In this document: positions 17,783-26,903 of the stretch, piece by piece
Layout: each line of letters opens with the position of its first letter
Numbering within the stretch: position 1 is the stretch's first letter
Assembly (NCBI RefSeq): GCF_030315685.1
Contig: NZ_JASXSI010000011.1
Coordinates: forward strand, 1 to 64,000
From: Gordonia sp. ABSL11-1
GTDB taxonomy: Bacteria; Actinomycetota; Actinomycetes; Mycobacteriales; Mycobacteriaceae
Reading direction: 5' to 3'
DNA: 64,000 nt
Translations under genes and position numbers: made by a program
Notes under the pieces: model-generated
Told to the model about the DNA's origin: nothing
What the model saw: the letters and a program-made list of their open reading frames with translations, nothing else
Databases searched by the model: none

Positions 17783-19612
17783 ATGACCTCAGCCACCATT
17801 CCCGGCCTCGACCCGAACACCGCCCCGACGAAACACGCCGGACTGCTGGCGTGGGTCACCGAGGTCGCCGAGCTGACACAGCCGGATCGGGTGGTCTGGT
17901 CGGACGGCAGCGATGCCGAATGGGAGCGGCTGACCACGCAGCTGGTGGACTCCGGCACCCTCATCAAACTGAACGAGGAGAAGAAGCCGAACTCGTTCCT
18001 CGCGCAATCCGATCCCGCCGATGTCGCCCGCGTGGAGTCGCGTACCTACATCTGCTCGGCCACCAAGGAAGACGCCGGGCCCACCAACAACTGGGTCGAT
18101 CCGGCGGAGATGCGCGCCACGATGACCGACCTGTACCGCGGATGCATGCGCGGCCGCACGATGTTCGTCATCCCGTTCTGCATGGGCCCCCTCGGTTCCG
18201 ACGACCCGAAGCTGGGCGTGGAGATCACCGACTCCGAATACGTCGTCCTGTCCATGAAGATCATGACCCGCGTCGGACCGCAGGTCCTCGAACTGCTCGG
18301 CGACGACGGGTTCTTCGTCAAGGCCCTGCACTCGGTCGGTGCGCCGCTCGAACCCGGCCAGGCCGACGTCCGGTGGCCGTGCAACTCGGAGAAGTACATC
18401 TCGCACTTCCCGGAGGACCGCGAGATCTGGTCGTTCGGTTCCGGATACGGCGGCAACGCCCTCCTCGGCAAGAAGTGCTACGCGCTGCGCATCGCCTCGG
18501 TCCTGGCTCATGACGAGGGCTGGCTGGCGGAGCACATGCTGATCCTCAAGCTGACCAGCCCGCAGAAGAAGGTCTACTACGTCGCGGCCGCGTTCCCGAG
18601 CGCCTGCGGCAAGACGAACCTCGCGATGATCCAGCCCACCATCCCGGGCTGGGAGGCCGAGACGGTTGGCGACGACATCGCCTGGATGCGCTTCGGCGAC
18701 GACGGTCGTCTGTACGCGATCAACCCGGAGTTCGGCTTCTTCGGTGTCGCACCCGGCACCAGCGACGACTCCAACCCGAACGCGATGAGGACCATCGAAG
18801 CCGGCAACACCCTGTACACGAACGTCGCACTGACCGACGACGGTGACATCTGGTGGGAGGGCATCGGCGGCGAGAAGCCGGCGCACCTGACCGACTGGCT
18901 GGGCAACGACTGGACGCCCGCGTCCGACGCGAAGGCCGCACACCCGAACTCGCGCTACTGCACCCCGCTGGACCAGTGCCCGTCGCTGGCCCCGGAGTGG
19001 GATGACCCGAAGGGCGTGCCGATCTCGGCGATCCTGTTCGGCGGTCGTCGTAAGACCACCGTCCCGCTGGTGACCGAGGCGCGCGACTGGCAGCACGGCG
19101 TGTTCATGGGCGCCACCGTCGGCTCCGAGCAGACCGCCGCGGCCGAGGGCAAGGTCGGCACCGTGCGTCGCGACCCGATGGCGATGCTGCCGTTCCTCGG
19201 CTACCACATCGGCGACTACTTCGCGCACTGGCTCGACCTCGGCAAGAACGCCGACGCCGACAAGCTGCCGAAGGTGTTCTACGTCAACTGGTTCCGTCGC
19301 GGCGACGACGGCCGCTTCCTGTGGCCCGGTTTCGGCGAGAACAGCCGTGTGCTCGAGTGGATCGTCGGACGCATCGAGGGGCAGAACGAGGGCATCTCGA
19401 CCCCGATCGGCATCGTCGCGAAGCCGGAGGAGATCGACGTCGACGGCCTCGGTGACGTGCCCGCCGAGGACATCGCCGCCGCGCTCGCGGTCGACGCCGA
19501 CGAGTGGCGTCAGGAGATCCCGCTGATCGAGGAGCTCTTCGAGTTCGTCGGCGACAAGCTGCCGACCTCGCTGCGCGACGAACTCGATCACCTCAAGCAG
19601 CGCCTCGCCTGA
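17783..19612 (+). CDS. pckG: Phosphoenolpyruvate carboxykinase (GTP)
   Basis: A 609-residue enzyme converting oxaloacetate and GTP to phosphoenolpyruvate, CO2 and GDP, the entry step of gluconeogenesis from fatty acids or TCA intermediates. The GTP-class signature FPSACGKTN is at residues 271-279, with reactive Cys275 and the P-loop lysine. The substrate-binding [15 protein letters not shown] loop is at 218-232. Length and motifs are normal for the GTP-dependent family. A good ribosome site, GGAGGA (17768-17773), precedes the ATG by nine bases. The upstream 177 bp contain an AT-richer stretch around 17710-17721 (TATCCT) that is a plausible -10 region. Confidence 0.96.
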   Translation: MTSATIPGLDPNTAPTKHAGLLAWVTEVAELTQPDRVVWSDGSDAEWERLTTQLVDSGTLIKLNEEKKPNSFLAQSDPADVARVESRTYICSATKEDAGPTNNWVDPAEMRATMTDLYRGCMRGRTMFVIPFCMGPLGSDDPKLGVEITDSEYVVLSMKIMTRVGPQVLELLGDDGFFVKALHSVGAPLEPGQADVRWPCNSEKYISHFPEDREIWSFGSGYGGNALLGKKCYALRIASVLAHDEGWLAEHMLILKLTSPQKKVYYVAAAFPSACGKTNLAMIQPTIPGWEAETVGDDIAWMRFGDDGRLYAINPEFGFFGVAPGTSDDSNPNAMRTIEAGNTLYTNVALTDDGDIWWEGIGGEKPAHLTDWLGNDWTPASDAKAAHPNSRYCTPLDQCPSLAPEWDDPKGVPISAILFGGRRKTTVPLVTEARDWQHGVFMGATVGSEQTAAAEGKVGTVRRDPMAMLPFLGYHIGDYFAHWLDLGKNADADKLPKVFYVNWFRRGDDGRFLWPGFGENSRVLEWIVGRIEGQNEGISTPIGIVAKPEEIDVDGLGDVPAEDIAAALAVDADEWRQEIPLIEELFEFVGDKLPTSLRDELDHLKQRLA

Positions 19613-19696
19613 TCGCGCTCTAGATCCCACGCTGTCGTACGCTGGTCGCACCGTCCGCGCGGAGCTGTGACGGATGATGCGGTAGGGTCTTCCCCC

Positions 19697-20704
19697 ATGG
19701 GACTTCGCTTGTGGGGGGCGGCGCTCGTGTCCGCTTGTGCCGTAGGTCTTTCCGTGGTGTCCGCGGGCGGTGCCGTCGCGGCCCCGTCGGATGTCGGCGC
19801 GATGTACCGCGATTCGACGGTCATCAACGGTGCGCCCACGTTCGGTGCGATCTCCGGCATCGACCGGACCGACAACGGCAGCTATGCACTGATCTCGACG
19901 GACGTGGGCCGGCTGGGGCCGGCCCGCGTCTACACCGCGAATCTGGCGTTCCGGTCCGACATCGGTTTCCTCGGCAACGGGACGATCAACGGAGGCGGTC
20001 CGATCCTGGGACCGTTCCAGATCCCGCCTCTGCCCGGTCAGGCGCAGTTCGAGGGCATCCGCCGCGTGGGCGCGGACTACGTCGTCGCGAGCGGCGGAGC
20101 CAACCAGTTCGTCCGGCAGATCGGACGATTCGGCAACCACATCCGCGACCTGGGACTGCCCAGCGCCTACCGGACCACCGCGAAGTCCGGACTGAACGGT
20201 CAGCGCGGCCTCACCGGCGTGGCGGTCGGCCCGGGCAGCCGGATCAGCGCCATCACCGCGGGCGGGCTGAAGCAGGACCCGCGCACCTCGGCGCGACTGA
20301 TCACCTGGGCGGGCAAGGGCACCTCGGAGCACGTCTATCGCACCGACGGCGACAAGGTGGCCGCCGACGTCCTGTCGGTCAACAACACCGACTTCCTCGT
20401 CCTCGAACGCGGCAAGGGACGGGTCACCCGCATCTACTGGACCACCACGCGTGGAGCGCAGTCGGTCTCGGGCGCGGCGAAGCTGTCCGGCCGCGAACGC
20501 GCGATGCCGAAGAAACTCATCTTCTCCACCGCGCCGCTGTCCGGTCTGACCACCGGAAACATGTCCGGGTTGGGTTGGGGCAACTGGCTTCCCGACCGTC
20601 CGTGGCAGAACTACCGAGGACGCATCCTCTACGTCGTCACCAACAACGCGTTCGCCGGTCCGACCCGCGTCCACGCCCTCGAAGTGCACCTGCCGAAGGG
20701 CTGA
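19697..20704 (+). CDS. Secreted esterase-like/phytase-like beta-propeller protein
   Basis: A 335-residue exported protein. Residues 1-28 form a signal peptide ending in AVAAPSD. The mature part matches the phytase-like domain (PF13449) pattern: ISGIDRTDNGSYALISTD near the start, GQAQFEGIRR, GLNGQRGLTGVAV, and the C-terminal LYVVTNN. Members are annotated as esterase-like activity of phytase family proteins and are extracellular; a true substrate is not known. It is a single gene between pckG and the ABC transporter. Confidence 0.75.
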   Translation: MGLRLWGAALVSACAVGLSVVSAGGAVAAPSDVGAMYRDSTVINGAPTFGAISGIDRTDNGSYALISTDVGRLGPARVYTANLAFRSDIGFLGNGTINGGGPILGPFQIPPLPGQAQFEGIRRVGADYVVASGGANQFVRQIGRFGNHIRDLGLPSAYRTTAKSGLNGQRGLTGVAVGPGSRISAITAGGLKQDPRTSARLITWAGKGTSEHVYRTDGDKVAADVLSVNNTDFLVLERGKGRVTRIYWTTTRGAQSVSGAAKLSGRERAMPKKLIFSTAPLSGLTTGNMSGLGWGNWLPDRPWQNYRGRILYVVTNNAFAGPTRVHALEVHLPKG

Positions 20705-20776
20705 GGACACACCCCGAGATCGACTCAGGGATTTTCCCGATGGCCAACCGGCTCGAGATTTGGCACGGTTGATGCC

Positions 20777-21748
20777 ATGACTTCGGCTTCCACGGACGAC
20801 CCGCACGTCGAAACACGATCGATCGCCGCCGGTGCGGCGGATCTGACCAAGGTGTACGGCACGGGTGACACCGTCGTCGAGGCCCTGAGGGGGGTCAGCA
20901 TCGAGTTCCCCGCGGGGGAGTTCACCGCCATCATGGGCCCGTCGGGCTCGGGCAAGTCGACCCTGATGCACTGCCTCGCGGGGCTCGACGTCGCCACCGG
21001 CGGACGTGTGCACATCGGTGACGTCGACCTCACCGGTCTGTCGGACAAGGCGATGACCATGCTGCGGCGGGACCGCATCGGATTCGTCTTCCAGTCGTTC
21101 AACCTCGTCCCGACGCTGACCGCCGCGGAGAACATCACCCTGCCCGTCGACATCGCGGGTCGCGACGTCGACAAGGAGTGGTTCGACGCGGTGGTCGACC
21201 GACTCGGCATCACCGAACGACTGAGCCATCTGCCGAGCGAGCTCTCCGGCGGACAGCAGCAGCGTGTGGCGTGTGCGCGGGCACTCGTCGGCAAGCCGGA
21301 CATCATCTTCGGCGACGAGCCGACCGGCAACCTGGATTCGCGCTCGTCGGGTGAGGTGCTGTCGATCCTGCGCGCCGCGACCGACGAGTTCGGGCAGACC
21401 GTCGTGATCGTGACGCACGATCCGCGGGCCGCCTCCTACGCCGATCGTGTGGTCTTCCTCGCCGACGGCCAGATCGTCCGCGAGCTGTCGCGCCCGTCGG
21501 CCGACGACGTGTTCGAGGTGATGAAGAACCTCGACGACGGGCCGGACGTGAATGCGGCGAGCGGGAGCGGGGCGAGCGGAGCGAGCGGGGCGAGTGAGAC
21601 CGCCGCCGGGAGCGGAGCGAGCGGGGCGAGTGAGACCGCCGCCGGCGCGCATGAGGCCGACCCCGGCGACTCCGCCACGACCGCAACGGATCAGGCCACC
21701 GGCGATCACACGCCCAAACACGCGGCTCCCGCCCCCGAGGTGCGCTGA
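20777..21748 (+). CDS. ABC transporter ATP-binding protein (MacB/LolD type)
   Basis: A 323-residue ATPase. Walker A (GPSGSGKST) is at residues 54-62, the signature LSGGQQQR near 156, Walker B IIFGDEPTGNLD near 178, and the switch histidine in VIVTHDPR. The GDEPTGNLD sequence is characteristic of the LolD/MacB/FtsE group that powers FtsX-like permeases without moving a classical substrate. After residue 245 a roughly 75-residue Gly/Ala/Ser tail contains tandem 12-codon repeats absent from normal members. The permease gene starts four bases after its stop codon. Confidence 0.93.
   Translation: MTSASTDDPHVETRSIAAGAADLTKVYGTGDTVVEALRGVSIEFPAGEFTAIMGPSGSGKSTLMHCLAGLDVATGGRVHIGDVDLTGLSDKAMTMLRRDRIGFVFQSFNLVPTLTAAENITLPVDIAGRDVDKEWFDAVVDRLGITERLSHLPSELSGGQQQRVACARALVGKPDIIFGDEPTGNLDSRSSGEVLSILRAATDEFGQTVVIVTHDPRAASYADRVVFLADGQIVRELSRPSADDVFEVMKNLDDGPDVNAASGSGASGASGASETAAGSGASGASETAAGAHEADPGDSATTATDQATGDHTPKHAAPAPEVR
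21581..21643 (+). repeat. 36-bp in-frame tandem repeat inside the ABC ATPase tail
   Basis: A 27-bp block beginning GCGAGCGGGGCGAG occurs at 21581 and again exactly 36 bp later at 21617; a partial further copy precedes it. The core GGGAGCGGAGCGAGCGGG is nearly identical to the repeat in htdX at 60626-60694 on the opposite strand. Twelve codons per unit keep the reading frame (GSGASGASETAA). Confidence 0.8.
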
Positions 21749-21752
21749 GACC

Positions 21753-24311
21753 ATGGCGTCGTCCTCGGTGATGCGCCGGGTCTCCCTGCGGAACCTGCGC
21801 GCACACAAACTCCGTCTCTTCCTCACGGTGTTCTCGATCGTCCTGGGCACGTCCTTCGTCGCCGGGTCGATCGTGTTCACGTCGACGATCTCGAAGGCGT
21901 TCAACGACATCTTCGACTCGGCTGCGCCGGGTGTCTCCGTTCAGGTGACGCCGGAGAACAGTCAATCACCCGGTGTGCCGCAGTCGGTCTACGACGATCT
22001 GAACGCCCAGAAACAGCAGTTGGGCATCGATCGGATCGTCGCGAACTACGAGGGCCTGGTCACCATCGCGAACTCGGAGGGCAAGGCCCTGCAGACGGGG
22101 GGTGCCCCGAGTATCGGGACCGCCTACCTGCCGCCCGACGTCGCGTTGTCTCCCGACGCCGGCAAGGTCCTGCCCGGTGGTCGCGGGCCGGCGAATGCCG
22201 GTGAGATCGCACTGAATTCGTCGGCGGCGGAGAATGCGGGCCTGGCGGTGGGGTCGACGACGAAGCTCGTGCTCGGGCAGGGTTCGGCCGAACCCCGTGA
22301 GGTGAAGGTCGTCGGCCTGCTCGACCTGCCGGGCGCCACGAGTGGCTATGTGAACGTCCAGTTCGACCAGGCGACCGCGCGTGCCCTGTTCTCCGACGGC
22401 TCGCATTCGGCGAACGTGGACATGTCCGCCGTCGCCGGGGTGAGTCCGGAGCAGTTGCAGGAACGCGTGGAGAAGGCGCTTCCCGCGAACACCTACACGG
22501 TGCGGACCGGGGAGGAGGTGCGTCAGGACCAGAAGGACCAGGTCAACCAGTTTCTCACCATCTTCACCGGAATCCTGTTGGCGTTCGCGGCGATCGGCCT
22601 GATCGTCGGCACGTTCATCATCTACAACACCTTCTCGATGATCGTCGCCCAGCGGAACCGTGAGTTGGCGTTGCTGCGCGCGGTCGGTGCGAGCCAGAAG
22701 CAGGTGTCGCGATCGGTCCTGTTCGAGGCGTTCGTCGTCGGTGTCCTCGGCGGTGCCGTCGGGCTGGGCATCGGCGTCGCCCTGGCTGCGGCGTTGAAGG
22801 CGTGGACGCAGTCGTCGTCGGGTCTGCCCGACGCCCCGCTGCAGATCGGTGCGCCCGCGGTGCTGGCGGCGCTGTTCGTCGGTGTCGTGGTGACGATGAT
22901 CAGCGCCTGGGTGCCGGCGGCCCGCGCGTCGCGGGTGCCACCGGTGGAGGCGATGCGCGCCGGCATGGCGGAGGGCTCGGCGCCGCTGCGGGTGCGCACG
23001 CTGATCGGTGCCGTCGTCGGGGTGGCGGCGTTGGCCGCCATCGTGATCGGGGCGATGGGCGAGGGCTTGGGGCCGGCGATCGCCGTCGGCGCGGGTGCCG
23101 CGGGGGCGATCGCCGCGGTCGTGCTGGCCGGTCCGGCCCTGTCGCAGCCGATCGTCGGCGGGCTCGGTACGGTTCTGGGGGCGCCCTTCGGCAAGCTCGG
23201 CCGTCTGGCCCGCACCAACGCCGTGCGCAACCCGCGCCGGACCGCGGCGACGGCGTTCGCGTTGACGCTGGGACTCATGCTGGTCGCCGTCATCGGCACG
23301 CTGGGGTCGTCGTTCAAGGGCACGATCGACGATGCCGTGGACACCGGATTGAAGGCCGAGTTCATCGTTGCCGGTGCCAATCAGCTCCCGGTGCCCGGCT
23401 CGGTGTCCGGCGTGGTCGCCGACACCGAGGGCGTCGGGTCGTCGGTCAGCTTCGGCATCGTGCAGTCCACGGTCGGGGACAAGTCGGTCACCGGTTACGC
23501 CGCAGTCGGCGGACAACCCGACGACGTCGCGATCCTGAACATGAAAGACGGTGCGCCCGAACAACTCCCGGACGACGGGATGATCGTCAGCGAACGCACG
23601 CAGAAGACGGAGGGCTGGAATCGCGGGGATGTGGTGAGCTTCACCGGCCCGACCGGACAGCAGGTCCCGGTCACCGTGTCGGGGGTCTACGAGGACAACG
23701 AGGCGCTGCAACCGTGGCTCGTCGGCCCCGACGTGTACGCCAAGCTGATCCCGCCGTCGGCGCAGGTGAGCGCGATGATCTTCGTGACGCCAGCGCCGGA
23801 CGTGCCGGCCGAGGAGCTGCGCACGAACCTGGAGAACGCCACCGACTCGTATCTGACCGTGCAGGTTCAGGACCGCGACCAGTTCAAGAGCTCGGTGTCG
23901 TCCCAGATCGACCAGATGCTGGCCACCCTGTACGCGATGCTCGGACTCGCGCTGCTGATCGCGGTGCTCGGCATCGTCAACACGCTGGCGTTGTCGGTGG
24001 TGGAACGCAAACGGGAGATCGGCATGCTGCGGGCCGTCGGCATGTTGCGGGCGCAGGTGCGGCGCAGCATTTACCTGGAGTCGGTGCTCATCGCCATCTT
24101 CGGTGCGATCCTCGGCGTGATCCTGGGCAGCGTGATCGGGTGGGCCCTGGTGCGGACCCTGGCCAAGTGGGGACTGGGTACCCCCGTCGTGCCGTGGAGC
24201 CTGATCGGCATCACGCTGATCGCCTCGGCCGTCGTCGGTGTCCTCGCGGCGCTGTGGCCGGCGGTCCGTGCCGCTCGGACCAGGCCGTTGGAGGCGATCG
24301 CCGAGGCATGA
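21753..24311 (+). CDS. FtsX-like ABC transporter permease (MacB family)
   Basis: An 852-residue permease with two FtsX domains. A first membrane helix at about residues 18-40 is followed by a large periplasmic domain (about 45-260), three helices with the FtsX motif RNRELALLRAVGASQKQVSRSV near 295-310, central helices, a second extracellular domain (about 520-710), and a final three-helix FtsX unit with KREIGMLRAVGM. This is the duplicated 4+4 helix arrangement of actinobacterial MacB-like permeases. With the ATPase just upstream it forms a complete lipoprotein- or lipid-handling transporter; the cargo is unknown. Confidence 0.92.
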   Translation: MASSSVMRRVSLRNLRAHKLRLFLTVFSIVLGTSFVAGSIVFTSTISKAFNDIFDSAAPGVSVQVTPENSQSPGVPQSVYDDLNAQKQQLGIDRIVANYEGLVTIANSEGKALQTGGAPSIGTAYLPPDVALSPDAGKVLPGGRGPANAGEIALNSSAAENAGLAVGSTTKLVLGQGSAEPREVKVVGLLDLPGATSGYVNVQFDQATARALFSDGSHSANVDMSAVAGVSPEQLQERVEKALPANTYTVRTGEEVRQDQKDQVNQFLTIFTGILLAFAAIGLIVGTFIIYNTFSMIVAQRNRELALLRAVGASQKQVSRSVLFEAFVVGVLGGAVGLGIGVALAAALKAWTQSSSGLPDAPLQIGAPAVLAALFVGVVVTMISAWVPAARASRVPPVEAMRAGMAEGSAPLRVRTLIGAVVGVAALAAIVIGAMGEGLGPAIAVGAGAAGAIAAVVLAGPALSQPIVGGLGTVLGAPFGKLGRLARTNAVRNPRRTAATAFALTLGLMLVAVIGTLGSSFKGTIDDAVDTGLKAEFIVAGANQLPVPGSVSGVVADTEGVGSSVSFGIVQSTVGDKSVTGYAAVGGQPDDVAILNMKDGAPEQLPDDGMIVSERTQKTEGWNRGDVVSFTGPTGQQVPVTVSGVYEDNEALQPWLVGPDVYAKLIPPSAQVSAMIFVTPAPDVPAEELRTNLENATDSYLTVQVQDRDQFKSSVSSQIDQMLATLYAMLGLALLIAVLGIVNTLALSVVERKREIGMLRAVGMLRAQVRRSIYLESVLIAIFGAILGVILGSVIGWALVRTLAKWGLGTPVVPWSLIGITLIASAVVGVLAALWPAVRAARTRPLEAIAEA

Positions 24312-24369
24312 CGGGGCTCGACGCGTCACCTCGACGGCCGGCCGGTGCCGGGATGACACAATCGGTCGC

Positions 24370-25068
24370 ATGACCCGACCCCCCGACGACCGCTGGGACC
24401 CGAACCGCGAGCATCCCGACACGCGGCGGTTCGAGCCTTCCGACGAGACCTCCGCGTACGGGCCGGACGATCCGACGGCGCCGTACGGACCGCCGCAGGC
24501 CTACACCGAGGCGGCGTCATACGGGTCCGGCTACCCACCGCCGGGCGGTCCGGGTGAACCGCCGGACGAACCGCAGCCGCCGAAGAAGAACACCGGCCGC
24601 ACCGTCGGGCTGGCACTGGCGGTCATCGCCGCACTGGTCGTGCTGGCCCTCGTCGGGGTACTGATCGCGCGCGGATCCGGCGACGACGGCGGCACCGGCG
24701 CCGGGTCGAGCTCGTCGCCGGAGCCGTCGACGACGTCGTCGCGCAGCACCACCACCACGACGACCACGACCACCGAGGAGACGACGACCACGACGACACC
24801 GACGGTGCCGCCCGGTCAGGTCGTCTACCAGCTGACCGGCAACGGCGACGTCATCGGCATCCGCTTCCTCGACGGCAGCCGCTCGACGGTCGTCGCCGCG
24901 GCCGGGACGCCGTGGTCGCAGGCCGCGACCGTCACCGGGGCGACCGCCGAGATCAGTGCGATCGTCATCCGCGGTCCGGTCACCTGCAACATCCTGCGCG
25001 GGGAGGATCTGCTGTCGTCATCGACGAGCAACGGCGGACCGCTGCGCTGCGCGGCGCCGATCGGGTGA
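24370..25068 (+). CDS. MmpS-like single-pass membrane protein
   Basis: A 232-residue protein. The N-terminal 75 residues are Pro/Tyr/Asp-rich and cytoplasmic. One membrane helix lies at about 80-102. A Ser/Thr linker (about 105-145), including a run of nine threonines, leads to a small extracellular domain (150-232). That domain resembles the MmpS fold: it opens with VVYQLTGNGDV, has a TPWSQAATV turn, and holds two cysteines (TCNI and LRCAA) that could pair. MmpS proteins act as accessory partners of MmpL exporters. It follows the FtsX permease by 58 bp and may be part of that operon. Confidence 0.6.
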   Translation: MTRPPDDRWDPNREHPDTRRFEPSDETSAYGPDDPTAPYGPPQAYTEAASYGSGYPPPGGPGEPPDEPQPPKKNTGRTVGLALAVIAALVVLALVGVLIARGSGDDGGTGAGSSSSPEPSTTSSRSTTTTTTTTTEETTTTTTPTVPPGQVVYQLTGNGDVIGIRFLDGSRSTVVAAAGTPWSQAATVTGATAEISAIVIRGPVTCNILRGEDLLSSSTSNGGPLRCAAPIG

Positions 25069-25101
25069 GCTGGTCCGCAGTCTCGGTGGTTGCCCCGCGT
25101 C

Positions 25102-25944
25102 TCAGTGTTTTCGCAGCACCAGCACGAGATTCGTGCCGAGCACCTCACGCAGTCCGGGTACGCGCATGAGCCACCACAACCGGTGCGGGAGGTAGCGGGG
25201 GAAGGCGGCGACGAGTTCGGCACGCGATCCCGCACCGGCGGCCCAGGCGAACCCCTGCGCGGCGGTCACCGGGAACAGTGAGGTGCCGAAGAGATTCTTC
25301 GGCGGGTGGCCGTGGCGGCGGGTGTACCAGCGGGCGGCGCGATGGCCGCCGGCATAGTGGGTGAGACCCATCTCGTGCCCGCCGAACGGACCCCACCACA
25401 GGGTGTAGCTGATGATCACGGTGCCGGCCGGGCGGGTGACCCGCAGCATCTCGTCGGCCATCGCCCACGGTGCGGGTGTGTGTTCGACGACGTTCGACGA
25501 GAACGTGACATCCATCGAGTCGTCGGCGAACGGGAGATGCTGGCCGGAGCCGCGGACGCCTGCGCGGTGGTCGAGCCCGCCCGCATGCATCTCGGCGGCA
25601 TCGGGCTCCACCGAGATGTAGTGCGCTCCACGCAGTTCGAACGCATCGGCGAAGTAGCCGGGCCCGCCGCCGACGTCGAGGATCACGGCGTCGTCGAGCC
25701 CCGCGCCGTGCCAGTCCGCGACCATCTGCGCGGTGTCGATGGCGATCGCGCCGTAGAAGCGCGCGGGATCGGTCTGCTCGAACCGGAAGTCGTCGAGCAA
25801 CCTGATCGCGCGCGACCACGTCGCGTACCGGGCGAACGTCGGCCTGCCGGTACCGGTCCTGTTGTGTCCGATCCTGCTGCGTCGGATCCCATTGCGTCCG
25901 ATCCAGCGTTCGATCGCTGAGCGCCGGATTCCGTTGCGGCCCAT
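25102..25944 (-). CDS. Class I SAM-dependent methyltransferase (Rv0224c-like)
   Basis: A 280-residue methyltransferase. The SAM motif ILDVGGGPGYF is near residue 88, and the family blocks FSSNVVEHTPAPW and GPFGGHEMGLTHY match mycobacterial Rv0224c closely. The first 30 or so residues, before TFARYATWSRAIRLL, are an extra segment of GRNGIRRS-type repeats not expected in orthologues. The true start may therefore be internal or the segment a recent repeat expansion. The neighbouring glycosyltransferase (Rv0225-like) suggests glycolipid or polysaccharide modification; the substrate is unknown. Confidence 0.85.
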   Translation of the reverse strand: MGRNGIRRSAIERWIGRNGIRRSRIGHNRTGTGRPTFARYATWSRAIRLLDDFRFEQTDPARFYGAIAIDTAQMVADWHGAGLDDAVILDVGGGPGYFADAFELRGAHYISVEPDAAEMHAGGLDHRAGVRGSGQHLPFADDSMDVTFSSNVVEHTPAPWAMADEMLRVTRPAGTVIISYTLWWGPFGGHEMGLTHYAGGHRAARWYTRRHGHPPKNLFGTSLFPVTAAQGFAWAAGAGSRAELVAAFPRYLPHRLWWLMRVPGLREVLGTNLVLVLRKH

Positions 25945-25953
25945 CCCTGGTGG

Positions 25954-26637
25954 TCAGCCTTCCTGGTCGGCGGGAACGCCGTTCCCGGTGTCGGCGACGA
26001 GATGCCGCAGTCCCGCCATGAAGGTTCGCAGAGCGAAGACGAACTCGGCCCGCAGAGCCTCCGGCAGCGCCGGGACGACGGTCGCCACCGACGGGTAGTC
26101 GGCGGCGTCGAGCCGACGATAGTACTCGGACACCATCGCGCGGCTGGGGGACTCCTCGGCCGCCGCCTGCAGCGCGTATCCGACGATGAGTCTGGCCAGG
26201 GCGTGGTCGGCGGCGACCGCGTCCGTCGGGGACAATCCGGCGCCGAGCAGCAGACGCAGTGACTCCTCGTAGCGGATCATCCCCATCGGGCCGAAGTGCA
26301 CCTGACCGGCGAACAGCGCCGCCGAATGCGGATGCCGTTCCAGCACATCGAAGGTGATGATCGCCGAACGCTCCAGGATCGTGTCCCACACGTCGTCGAG
26401 GTCCGCGTCGGCGACGGTGGTGATGATCTCGGCCATCACCTGCTCGGCCAGGCGTTGGCACAGTTCGTCCTTGCCGCCCGGGAACTGGCGGTACAGCGTC
26501 GACGTCGATGAGCCCAGTCGGCGGGCCAGCGCCCGCATCCCGAGGGCGCCGGGCCCGCCGGTGGCCAGCAGCGCGAGCGCCTCACCGAGGATCTCCTCGA
26601 TCGGTAGCGGTGGACGGCCACGCGTCGGCTCGGTCAT
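25954..26637 (-). CDS. TetR-family transcriptional regulator
   Basis: A 227-residue regulator. The TetR helix-turn-helix spans about residues 12-58, with the recognition part MRALARRLGSSTSTLYRQF. The C-terminal ligand domain is of the TetR_C type common in tetracycline-repressor-like proteins. It lies nine bases before the methyltransferase gene on the same strand, so both are likely one transcript. A 17-bp palindrome at 26767-26783 in the divergent promoter is the probable operator. Confidence 0.88.
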   Translation of the reverse strand: MTEPTRGRPPLPIEEILGEALALLATGGPGALGMRALARRLGSSTSTLYRQFPGGKDELCQRLAEQVMAEIITTVADADLDDVWDTILERSAIITFDVLERHPHSAALFAGQVHFGPMGMIRYEESLRLLLGAGLSPTDAVAADHALARLIVGYALQAAAEESPSRAMVSEYYRRLDAADYPSVATVVPALPEALRAEFVFALRTFMAGLRHLVADTGNGVPADQEG

Positions 26638-26766
26638 GAGTGGCGTCCTCGTTTTCGGTGATCGTCCCGGTCGCAGGTCGCCGATCGTGCGGATGACCTG
26701 CGTCGACGGCGGAACTCCATCATCGCAGCAGTGCTCAACTTCAGTTGTAGACGCCCAACGTGATTT

Positions 26767-26783
26767 CGGCTACAGTGTAGCCG
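26767..26783. promoter_or_regulatory. Palindromic operator in the TetR/glycosyltransferase divergent promoter
   Basis: CGGCTACAGTGTAGCCG is a perfect 8-1-8 inverted repeat, 130 bp upstream of the TetR start and 121 bp upstream of the glycosyltransferase start. Size and symmetry suit a TetR dimer. A related GTAG half-site lies about 20 bp away (TTGTAG near 26745). Control of both divergent genes is inferred. Confidence 0.55.
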
Positions 26784-26903
26784 CAACGAGGTTCTACCCC
26801 GTGGTCGGGGGACGAGGTCCTCAGGGTTCGGACGCGGTGTGGAGGGGATGCCACGTACGACCTCTGGGGGCCTCTTCTTCTGTGGTCGGTACGCTGATCT
26901 GCG

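Noticed and set aside
17789..21910. A 1373-codon open frame on the minus strand across pckG, the phytase-like gene and the ABC ATPase
   Set aside because: It is antisense to three clear genes. Long antisense frames are expected in high-GC DNA, and the translation has no domain or hydrophobic pattern, only His/Arg/Asp/Gly-rich sequence.
21966..24422. An 818-codon minus-strand open frame opposite the FtsX permease
   Set aside because: The plus-strand permease is unmistakable and the antisense product is a charged, motif-free sequence.
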